Below, in pieces: positions 1-5,939 of a stretch of DNA of 9,865 nt (positions within the stretch are counted from its first letter, which is position 1; each line of letters begins with the position of its first letter). Source of the stretch: an uncultured cyanobacterium. GTDB lineage: Bacteria; Cyanobacteriota; Cyanobacteriia; PCC-6307; Cyanobiaceae. The stretch spans positions 1-9,865 of the forward strand of contig CAIXOZ010000123.1 in assembly GCA_903921295.1 (NCBI GenBank), written 5' to 3'. Below the pieces are notes generated by a model. That model was not told where the DNA came from, did no database searches, and worked only from the letters and a program-made list of their open reading frames with translations. The position numbers were made by a program, and so were the translations under genes.

Positions 1-132
1 CACTGCCACATCCTCGACCACGAAGATCAGGGGATGATGCAGAACGTGCGCATCAGCCTGCCCGATAACGGTGGACCGGCCTGTCCCGCCAACACCCTCG
101 GCCAGCCCCGCGGCGCTCACGCCCACCACTGA
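1..132 (+). CDS. Multicopper oxidase, C-terminal end (5' part outside window)
   Basis: Frame 1 is open from the first base to the TGA at 130-132 and gives the last 43 residues of a protein. It begins with HCHILDHEDQGMM, the C-terminal copper signature of multicopper oxidases (laccase/CueO type). In this family His1 and His3 are type 3 copper ligands, and Cys2, His7 and Met12 or Met13 hold the type 1 copper that takes electrons from the substrate. These enzymes oxidise phenols or metal ions such as Cu(I) or Mn(II) and reduce oxygen to water, usually outside the cytoplasm. The tail after the motif is short, polar and ends in His-Ala-His-His. The substrate cannot be judged from this fragment. 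The gene converges on the ABC ATPase gene 47 bp away. The family call is firm; the subfamily is open. Confidence 0.9.
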   Translation, partial: HCHILDHEDQGMMQNVRISLPDNGGPACPANTLGQPRGAHAHH

Positions 133-182
133 ATCGGCCTCCTCCAGCCCCGCGGCGGTACCGCCACCACTGATCGGCCTCA
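102..182. repeat. Imperfect tandem duplication (about 42-bp unit) across the convergent gene ends
   Basis: CCAGCCCCGCGGCG occurs at 102-115 and again at 144-157. Each copy is followed, after a short variable stretch, by CCACCACTGA(A)TCGGCCTC (123-141 and 165-181). A partial third copy of the GC-rich half may start near 183. The first unit contains the stop codon of the multicopper oxidase. The second contains the same CACCACTGA string out of use, and its last bases overlap the stop codon of the opposing ABC gene at 180-182. The likely origin is replication slippage or a small duplication. No terminator hairpin with a T-tract is visible between these convergent genes. Confidence 0.8.
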
Positions 183-1802
183 GCCAGCCCCCGCCGGCAA
201 GCGCGGACACGCCTCCACCAACGTGCGCGTGATCGCGGCCTGGGGGTTGGCCAGCAGCTGGTCGCCGGGTCCCTCCTCCACGATCCGGCCGCCCTCGAGC
301 ACGATCAGCCGCTGGCAGAAACCGCTCGCCAGGGCCAGGTCGTGGGTCACGAACAGCAGGCCAAGCCCCAGGCGCTGTTGCAGCTGGCGCAGCAAGGCCA
401 GAACCTCCGCCTGGATTTCGGCATCGAGCATGCTCACGCTCTCGTCGCAGAGCAGCACCTGTGGCTCCAGGATCAGGGCCCGGGCGATCGCCACCCGCTG
501 CTGCTGGCCACCCGAGAGCTGGCGTGGCAGACGTCCTTCAAAGGCTTCGGGCGGCGTCAGCCCCACGGCCGCCAGCCGTTCCCGCGCCCGTTCCCGGGCC
601 TGGGACCGGTTGGCGAGTCCATGAATCAGCAGGGGGTCGGCCACGGCCTCACCCACCGTCAGTTGCGGATTGAGGCAGGCCAGCGGGTCCTGGAACACCA
701 TCTGAAGGCGGCGGCGGGCCAGACGCCGCGCGGCTCCCCGCAGCTGGGCCAGGTCCTCTCCCGCCAGCCTGACGGTGCCCCCCCGGATCGGCGCCAGTCC
801 CATCAGGGCCCGGCAGAGGCTGCTTTTGCCGCAGCCGGAGGCTCCCACCACGCCCAGGGTCTCCCCCTGATGCAGGCGCAGGCTCACCCCGTCGACAGCT
901 TTGTGCCATTGCGGTCGCCAGGGGGGTGACGGCTGGGGATGCCAGCAGCGCAGTTCGTCCACCTCCAGAAGCAGAGATGCTGTTGCTGAGGCCGGCGGTG
1001 TTCGCTCCCCCTCCCGCGCGCGCGCGGCGTTCACCAGCCGCCGGGCCAGTGCCGAGTGGGGTGCCGTGAGCAGTTGCCGGCCCGGAGCCTGTTCCACCAG
1101 CCGGCCCTGATCAAGTACGGCGATGCGATCGCACCAGCGACCAGCGAGAGCGAGATCGTGGCTGATCAGCAGCAGGGCACTGCCGGTTTCCTCGCACAGG
1201 CGGCAGAGCTCGGCCATCACCTGCGCCGCCACCGCCACATCCAGGCTGGTGGTCGGTTCATCGGCGATCACCAGCGGTGGCTGCAGCGCCATGGCCAGGG
1301 CGATCGCCACACGTTGGCGCATGCCGCCGCTGAATTCATGGGGGTAGCTGCCGATGCGGCCGGGGCTGATGCCCACCCGCTGCAGCAGGGCCTCGGCCCG
1401 CTGCCGGATCAGCGGACGCCGTTGGTGGGGCTGATGGGCGCGGAGGGTATCCGCCAGGTGTTCGCCGATCGTCAGCAGCGGGTTGAGCCGGGTCATCGGG
1501 TCCTGGAACACCAGGCCCACCGCTTCCCCGCGCAGCTGCCGAAGGGCTGCTGCGGTCAATGTGCGCGGATCCTGCCCGCAGAGTTCGAGGCCGCCGCCGC
1601 TGCTGCTTCCGTCTGGCAACAGCTGCAGCACGGCCCGGGCCACCGTGCTCTTGCCGCAGCCGGAAGGGCCGACCAGCGCCAGGCGTTCGCCCGCCGCCAG
1701 CTCCAGATCGAGCCCATCAAGCGTGGGGAGGGCGGCGCCGGGGTAGCGCACCTGCAGCCCGCTGAGCCGCAGCACTGTTGCCGGCTGGGGCCGTTCGGGC
1801 AC
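180..1802 (-). CDS. ABC transporter ATPase with two fused NBDs, peptide/nickel (DppD-DppF) type
   Basis: This is a cytoplasmic ATPase of 540 residues from the chosen GTG. It should power an oligopeptide-, glutathione- or nickel-type importer. Both nucleotide-binding domains look complete. Domain 1 has Walker A GPSGCGKST (45-53), Q-loop FQDP (99-102), signature FSGGMRQR (157-164), Walker B ending VIADEP (178-183) and switch His215. Domain 2 has GASGCGKSS (320-328), FQDP (370-373), signature LSGGQQQR (429-436), LLCDES (450-455) and His487. FQDPxxxLNP loops and a linker resembling the oligopeptide-type C-terminal extension (about 235-265) place it with DppD/DppF, GsiA or YejF. Domain 2 has Glu-Ser where Glu-Pro is usual, but the catalytic Glu454 is kept. 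The frame stays open upstream to 2087, but that part is Arg/Pro-rich and overlaps the start of the Rel/SpoT gene. GTG 1802 sits nine residues before the conserved domain, with no good Shine-Dalgarno sequence. No permease or binding protein is in the window. Confidence 0.9.
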   Translation of the reverse strand: MPERPQPATVLRLSGLQVRYPGAALPTLDGLDLELAAGERLALVGPSGCGKSTVARAVLQLLPDGSSSGGGLELCGQDPRTLTAAALRQLRGEAVGLVFQDPMTRLNPLLTIGEHLADTLRAHQPHQRRPLIRQRAEALLQRVGISPGRIGSYPHEFSGGMRQRVAIALAMALQPPLVIADEPTTSLDVAVAAQVMAELCRLCEETGSALLLISHDLALAGRWCDRIAVLDQGRLVEQAPGRQLLTAPHSALARRLVNAARAREGERTPPASATASLLLEVDELRCWHPQPSPPWRPQWHKAVDGVSLRLHQGETLGVVGASGCGKSSLCRALMGLAPIRGGTVRLAGEDLAQLRGAARRLARRRLQMVFQDPLACLNPQLTVGEAVADPLLIHGLANRSQARERARERLAAVGLTPPEAFEGRLPRQLSGGQQQRVAIARALILEPQVLLCDESVSMLDAEIQAEVLALLRQLQQRLGLGLLFVTHDLALASGFCQRLIVLEGGRIVEEGPGDQLLANPQAAITRTLVEACPRLPAGAG

Positions 1803-1914
1803 GCGGTCACCGGGGGTTGTCCTGCGACCAGTGTGATCGCGCCGGTGCCGGATTGGTGAATGCGCGGGCGCGGGTCGGGGCGTCTGCCTACGATGGGAAG
1901 AACCGCACGGTGCC
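1803..1914. promoter_or_regulatory. Divergent promoter spacer between ABC ATPase and rel/spoT
   Basis: This 112-bp spacer must hold the start signals of both divergent genes, unless the ATPase starts further upstream. On the + strand TACGAT at 1889-1894 fits a -10 hexamer 20 bp before the ATG of rel/spoT. No recognisable -35 lies at the expected distance, and the resulting leader would be very short. Nothing convincing is seen on the - strand. The promoter reading is an inference from position and hexamer similarity only. Confidence 0.3.
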
Positions 1915-4317
1915 ATGCTCGAGGCGGATTCCCCCAAGGCTGCAGTCTCTGCGGTCCTCCCAGCCACTGCGGCCGCGTCGCCCGATCCGGTCGAGCGTCG
2001 TGCTTCGGCGGCGGTGCTGCCGCCGGGGTCAGAGCCTGGTGCCCCATCCGAGCTTGAGCGTGTCCGCAACAGTCGGCGGCTGATCAACGGCCCTGAGGAT
2101 TACGGCATTCCGCTGCCGGAGTGGCTTCAGCGCTGCATCGAGCATGTGCCTCCCGGTCGGGGCGACAGCTGTCCGACGGATTCCGAGGCCCTGCTGGCCT
2201 CCGCTTTTGATTTCGCTTACCAGCTTCATGATGGGCAGGTGCGGGCCAGCGGAGAGCCGTACATCATTCATCCGGTCGCCGTCGCCGATCTGCTGCGCAG
2301 CATCGGCGCCAGTGCCGGTGTGATCGCCGCTGGGTTCCTTCACGACGTCGTGGAGGACACCGACGTCAGCGCCGAGGACCTGGAGGCCCATTTCGGCGCC
2401 GAGGTGCGGGCGCTTGTGGAGGGCGTGACCAAGCTCGGCGGCATCCATTTCACCAATCGCACCGAAGCCCAGGCGGAGAATCTGCGCCGGATGTTTTTGG
2501 CGATGGCCAGCGACATCCGCGTCGTGCTGGTCAAGCTCGCCGATCGCCTGCACAACATGCGCACCCTCGGGGCGCTGCAACCGGAGAAGCAGCAGCGGAT
2601 CGCCCGGGAAACGCGCGAGATCTACGCCCCCTTGGCCAACCGTCTCGGCATTGGCCGCTTCAAGTGGGAGCTGGAGGATCTCGCCTTCAAGATCCTCGAG
2701 CCGGAGCCTTTCCGCGAGATCCAGCAGCAGGTGGCCAGCAAGCGCAGCGACCGCGAGGATCGCCTGGGCGTCACGGCGGCCCTGTTGCGCGATCGCCTGC
2801 GGGAGGTCGGGCTCGAGAACTGTGAGGTCAGCGGCCGGCCGAAGCACCTCTATGGCATCTGGAGCAAGATGCAGCGGCAGCAGAAGGCGTTCCACGAGAT
2901 CTACGACGTGGCGGCCCTGCGCATTCTCTGCCCCAACCTTGAATGCTGCTACCGCGCCCTGGCGGTGGTGCACGACACCTTCCGGCCGATCCCTGGTCGG
3001 TTCAAGGATTACATCGGCCTGCCGAAGCCCAATGGCTATCAGTCGTTGCACACGGCCGTCATCGGTCGCCATCGGCCGATCGAGGTGCAGATCCGCACCG
3101 CCGAGATGCATCGGGTGGCTGAATACGGTATTGCCGCCCACTGGAAGTACAAGGAGGGTGGTTCCCCGGCCTCCGGCGATACCGAACGCTTCAATTGGTT
3201 GCGTCAGCTCGTTGACTGGCAGAAAGAGGGGGCGGATGACAGCAGCGATTACCTGGCGGCGATCAAGGAAGACCTCTTTGATGAAGAGGTGTTTGTCTTC
3301 ACTCCCAATGGTGATGTGGTGGGCCTGCGGAAGGGCTCAACCGCCGTTGATTTTGCCTATCGCATCCATTCGGAAATCGGCAATCATTGCCAGGGTGTTC
3401 GCATCAACGATCGCCTCTGTCCCCTGGCGACACCCCTGCAGAACGGCGATTTTGTGCAGGTGCTCACCGCCAAGTCAGCCCACCCCAGCCTCGACTGGCT
3501 CAATTTTGTTGCCACACCCTCGGCCCGCAATCGCATTCGCCAGTGGTACAAGCGCAGCCATCGTGAGGAGAACATCCGCCGCGGCACCGATCTGCTCGAG
3601 CGTGAGCTCGGTCGCGATGGCTTCGATGCCCTGTTGAACGGCGAGGCGATCGCCAAGGTGGCCCGGCGCTGCAACCTCACCGGCACGGAGGATCTGCTCG
3701 CGGCTCTGGGCTTCGGTGGCGTCACCCTGCACCAGGTGCTGAATCGCCTCCGCGAGGAGATCAAGCTCGCGAGCAACGCCGCCCTGCCCCCGCTCTCCAA
3801 CGAGGAACTGGCCCGGGAGGTGGCGGCCCAGGCCGAGCACCAGGCCCCCCCGCAGTCCCTGAGCAGCGGCAGCCCGATTCTGGGGATCGAAGGCCTCGAC
3901 TACCGCCTCGGCGGCTGCTGCACGCCGCTTCCCGGCGAGCCGATCCTCGGCTCGGTGGCCCTCGGCAATCACGGCATCACCATTCACCGCCAGGATTGCG
4001 CCAACCTCAGCCAGGTGCCCGTGGAGCGGCGTCTGCCGGTGCGCTGGAATCCGGCCGTGGATGCCACCCGGCGGCGTTATCCGGTGCAGCTGCGGATCGA
4101 GGTGCTCGACCGGGTCGGTGTGCTCAAGGACATCCTCACCCGCCTCTCCGACAGCCGCATCAACGTGTCCGATGCCCGGGTGCGCACGGCCTACGGCAAG
4201 CCCGCCCGCATTGATCTCCGGGTGGAGCTGAGCAGCGCCGCCCAGCTCCGCACCACCATCGACCAGATCCGTTCGATGGCTGACGTTCTCGATCTCTGCC
4301 GCACCGGCATCGGTTGA
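1915..4317 (+). CDS. spoT: Bifunctional (p)ppGpp synthetase/hydrolase, Rel/SpoT
   Basis: This cytoplasmic 800-residue enzyme makes and degrades the stringent-response alarmone (p)ppGpp. The domains run in the normal order. The HD hydrolase (about 95-250) has His105, His119, HD at 143-144, ED at 147-148 and KLADRLHNMRT (207-217). The synthetase (about 300-410) has GRFKDYI (361-367), NGYQSLHT (373-380) and EVQIRT (390-395). A TGS domain covers 458-519. A conserved-cysteine region has GGCCTPLPGE (666-675) and HRQDC (691-695). An ACT domain covers about 722-795. The RFKD motif is the RxKD form found in bifunctional Rel/SpoT rather than the ExDD form of synthetase-only RelA, and the HD site is intact, so both activities are expected. 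The first 60 residues are Ala/Pro-rich and look unconserved. ATG 1915 is the first ATG in the open frame and lacks a strong Shine-Dalgarno sequence, so the N-terminus is less certain than the rest. Confidence 0.96.
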   Translation: MLEADSPKAAVSAVLPATAAASPDPVERRASAAVLPPGSEPGAPSELERVRNSRRLINGPEDYGIPLPEWLQRCIEHVPPGRGDSCPTDSEALLASAFDFAYQLHDGQVRASGEPYIIHPVAVADLLRSIGASAGVIAAGFLHDVVEDTDVSAEDLEAHFGAEVRALVEGVTKLGGIHFTNRTEAQAENLRRMFLAMASDIRVVLVKLADRLHNMRTLGALQPEKQQRIARETREIYAPLANRLGIGRFKWELEDLAFKILEPEPFREIQQQVASKRSDREDRLGVTAALLRDRLREVGLENCEVSGRPKHLYGIWSKMQRQQKAFHEIYDVAALRILCPNLECCYRALAVVHDTFRPIPGRFKDYIGLPKPNGYQSLHTAVIGRHRPIEVQIRTAEMHRVAEYGIAAHWKYKEGGSPASGDTERFNWLRQLVDWQKEGADDSSDYLAAIKEDLFDEEVFVFTPNGDVVGLRKGSTAVDFAYRIHSEIGNHCQGVRINDRLCPLATPLQNGDFVQVLTAKSAHPSLDWLNFVATPSARNRIRQWYKRSHREENIRRGTDLLERELGRDGFDALLNGEAIAKVARRCNLTGTEDLLAALGFGGVTLHQVLNRLREEIKLASNAALPPLSNEELAREVAAQAEHQAPPQSLSSGSPILGIEGLDYRLGGCCTPLPGEPILGSVALGNHGITIHRQDCANLSQVPVERRLPVRWNPAVDATRRRYPVQLRIEVLDRVGVLKDILTRLSDSRINVSDARVRTAYGKPARIDLRVELSSAAQLRTTIDQIRSMADVLDLCRTGIG

Positions 4318-4398
4318 ACGCTTCGGCGGGGCATGAGCGTTTTGACCCATCCTCCGGGGGGCTGAGCGTTTCTAGGTTTTTGTCGGGCCCATCTGGGC
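4318..4398 (+). promoter_or_regulatory. Spacer between rel/spoT and LysR-type gene, with short direct repeat and hairpin
   Basis: The 81-bp spacer carries the direct repeat TGAGCGTTT at 4334-4342 and 4363-4371. A small inverted repeat, GCCC-ATCT-GGGC at 4387-4398, ends exactly before the GTG start candidate. The nine-base repeat with 29-bp spacing could be an operator or chance. No rho-independent terminator with a long stem and T-tract follows rel/spoT, so some read-through into the regulator gene is possible. The function is not established. Confidence 0.25.
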
Positions 4399-5271
4399 GT
4401 GCTCCGCGACGCGATGCTGGCATCAGAGGATCTCTTCAGCCTGGATGCGCTGGTCTGGCTGCAGTCGGGACACCGGGCCGGCGTCCTGGCCGGCGCCCAT
4501 CAGACCACGATGTCCCGGCGGAGCCGCGAGTGCCTGCAGCGCCTTGGGCTGACCCTGGAGCAATGCGATGGCTCTGAGTCTCAGGAGCCGCTGCAGACCC
4601 TGCTGTTGATGGAACGTCAGCTGCACCAGCAGCACCGTCTGCGGGGCGGGGCGCCGCTGCGCCTCCATGCCAATTACTGGGCCCGCTGCGCCTTGCTTGA
4701 GACCCTTCCTGCCGACTGGATCGCGCCAGAGCCGGAGAGGGTGAAACCCCACAGCGATCCGCTCCGGCTGCTTGCCGCCGGGATCGTCGATGCCGCCCTC
4801 CTCTCCGGACCTGAGGTGCGCGATCTCGATCGCCAGCGCTGGAGCGTGATTGCGATCACGTCGTTGCCCCTGCAGATCCTGGTGCCGGCAGGCCATCCAC
4901 TGCCCGCGGAGTGGGCCCTGGGCGCCGCCGATCTGGCGGGGCTTGGACCCCTCACGTTCTCGCCGGTGGTGCCCGCTGCCGTGCAGCAGGCGATGCTCCA
5001 TCTCTACGGACACCTCGGAGCCGGCCGCTCCGCCAGTCGGTCATCGCCTGGGACGATGCCGCCCCCCTGCATGGCCACCGCCTTCACGCGCCATCTCTGG
5101 CCGGGGTATCGGGCCCTGGATCTGTCGGTGCCGCTGCTCGCCTCTGACCACCTGGTGGTGCTCAGGGATCTTCCCTGGGGGGCACGGCTGGAGCCGCTGC
5201 TGACCCACCTGCGCCAGCAGCTGCAGACGCTTGAGCCCCGCGTCTCCGGACTTCGCTGCACATTGACCTGA
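4399..5271 (+). CDS. Diverged LysR-type transcriptional regulator
   Basis: The product has 290 residues from GTG 4399, or 285 from ATG 4414, close to the usual LysR length of about 300. Residues 12-55 read like the LysR winged helix-turn-helix: LFSLDALVWLQSGHRAGVLA, then SRRSRECLQRLGLTL. The rest resembles the effector-binding fold: APLRLHANYWAR as the first strand and helix, PLRLLAAGIVDAALLSGP matching the typical 'LxxGxxDxAL' segment, and LQILVPAGHPL matching 'LxxVxPxxHPL'. The HTH is atypical, so the family call is moderate. It should be a cytoplasmic DNA-binding regulator of unknown target. Residues about 208-223 are Ser/Pro-rich and the -1 frame reads better there, suggesting two compensating indels. 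Frame and homology-like text resume at RHLWPGYRALDL. ATG 4414 is a plausible alternative start because a small hairpin abuts the GTG. Confidence 0.65.
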   Translation: MLRDAMLASEDLFSLDALVWLQSGHRAGVLAGAHQTTMSRRSRECLQRLGLTLEQCDGSESQEPLQTLLLMERQLHQQHRLRGGAPLRLHANYWARCALLETLPADWIAPEPERVKPHSDPLRLLAAGIVDAALLSGPEVRDLDRQRWSVIAITSLPLQILVPAGHPLPAEWALGAADLAGLGPLTFSPVVPAAVQQAMLHLYGHLGAGRSASRSSPGTMPPPCMATAFTRHLWPGYRALDLSVPLLASDHLVVLRDLPWGARLEPLLTHLRQQLQTLEPRVSGLRCTLT

Positions 5272-5508
5272 GCAGGGTCAGAGCGTCAGGCCCTGCGATG
5301 CCGCCAGGTCGCAGGGCCGCAAGGGCGGTGCTGAGGGTGTGGCGTGAGGTCATGGTGCGAGGCCGCACGGCGAGGCCGTTGCGGTGATGTGCGGATCTGC
5401 CAACCAGTGGCGGCTGCCGGTGTTGGCGGCTACATCAGTGCAAATCGGCCTTGATTAGACCATCGCCACCGAAGGACTTCCCCTTCCTGTTCCATTGCCA
5501 GCAGCCCC
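5272..5508. other. Intergenic region with three consecutive hairpins
   Basis: No convincing gene lies in these 237 bp. Three inverted repeats follow each other. A perfect 10-bp stem has arms at 5289-5298 and 5309-5318 and a 10-base loop. A 9-bp stem with one bulged T and a GAG loop spans 5363-5384. A 6-bp stem GCCAAC/GTTGGC (5399-5404 and 5422-5427) encloses a smaller GGC/GCC stem. None is followed by a T-run on either strand, so they are not ordinary rho-independent terminators. They could form a structured 3' end of the regulator mRNA, a leader of the next gene, or a small RNA. A clear promoter for the downstream small gene was not found. Confidence 0.45.
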
Positions 5509-5697
5509 ATGACCTCCGAACAAGCGGCTCAGCTGATTGATGACACCCTCGATCTGGTGCATCAGCGCTTGATGGCCCTGGAATCCGCCTGCCAGGGGGC
5601 TGCCCAGCGGGCCCTGGCCGAGGAATTCCGCGAATGGCGTCAACCTCTCGGCGGTCACATTGATCTGATGGTGTGCCCTGATTTTCCGGCCAGCTGA
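5509..5697 (+). CDS. Small hypothetical protein, 62 aa
   Basis: The reading frame runs from ATG 5509 to TGA 5695-5697. I do not recognise a named family. The first 45 residues are predicted by eye to be helical and amphipathic, with regularly spaced Leu/Ile/Ala and many Glu/Gln/Asp. The end, HIDLMVCPDFPAS, holds a single Cys. There is no signal peptide and no membrane segment, so a soluble cytoplasmic protein is likely. The balanced acidic and hydrophobic composition argues for real coding, because chance reading frames here are Arg/Pro/Ser-rich. No Shine-Dalgarno sequence precedes the ATG. It stands alone between two structured spacers. Confidence 0.6.
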   Translation: MTSEQAAQLIDDTLDLVHQRLMALESACQGAAQRALAEEFREWRQPLGGHIDLMVCPDFPAS

Positions 5698-5764
5698 TCT
5701 CTCGGCTCAAGCTCTTCGGCGGCTCTGATTCTCTCTGGCTTCGCTGTCGTGCTGCGCCTGTCAC

Positions 5765-5782
5765 TACAATCAAGGTTGATTG
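5765..5782. promoter_or_regulatory. Palindrome overlapping a -10-like hexamer
   Basis: CAATCAA-GG-TTGATTG at 5767-5782 is a perfect inverted repeat with 7-base arms. It overlaps TACAAT at 5765-5770, a good -10 hexamer on the + strand, and no clear -35 is seen. An operator site at a promoter is one reading. A + strand transcript from here would run into the hairpin at 5831-5850, but no protein-coding gene follows on that strand. A similar half-site, TTGATT, lies upstream of the small gene near 5451. Confidence 0.3.
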
Positions 5783-5820
5783 GCTAAGGAATCGTCGGGT
5801 CCGACTGGTCCGTGGGCTTT

Positions 5821-5850
5821 TGCAAAGAAAAGGCCCCTTCAGAGGGGCCT
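5821..5850 (-). terminator. Rho-independent terminator of the RTX-like gene
   Basis: On the - strand a perfect 8-bp stem (AGGCCCCT, loop CTGA, AGGGGCCT) is followed directly by a U-rich run, TTTCTTTGC. The arms are 5843-5850 and 5831-5838 in + coordinates. It lies about 90 bp after the stop codon of the gene at 5940-6851. The + strand has no matching T-run after the stem, so it appears to act mainly in the - direction. Confidence 0.85.
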
Positions 5851-5939
5851 CCATCCGTACTTTGTTCCTTGATGTCAAGTTGAGTCAGCAGCTTCTGGTG
5901 GAATGTCTGCTTGGTCTGAGGCGAGCCCTCGTTTTGGTC

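Larger units (their letters stand above)
5698..5939. other. Intergenic region between the small + gene and the RTX-like - gene
   Basis: These 242 bp contain no gene I can support. They hold a 7-bp-arm palindrome at 5767-5782 and the terminator of the - strand gene at 5821-5850, both listed separately. A short inverted repeat, CTTGA-TG-TCAAG, lies at 5868-5879 just downstream of the RTX-like gene's stop. The reading frames across the region have no conserved features. Confidence 0.5.

Noticed and set aside
1803..2087. N-terminal extension of the ABC ATPase upstream of GTG 1802
   Set aside because: The frame is open, but the peptide is Arg/Pro/Ser-rich, unlike any ATPase domain, and would overlap the start of rel/spoT.
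2029..3141. 370-residue - strand frame antisense to rel/spoT
   Set aside because: It lies inside a fully conserved enzyme gene on the other strand and shows no family motifs of its own.
5289..5318. 10-bp hairpin as rho-independent terminator of the LysR-type gene
   Set aside because: The stem is strong, but no T-run follows on either strand, so it is described as a structured element instead.
5162..5368. 68-residue - strand frame over the 3' end of the LysR-type gene
   Set aside because: It is mostly antisense to coding sequence and a hairpin, with low-complexity Ala/Arg/Gly/Pro content.
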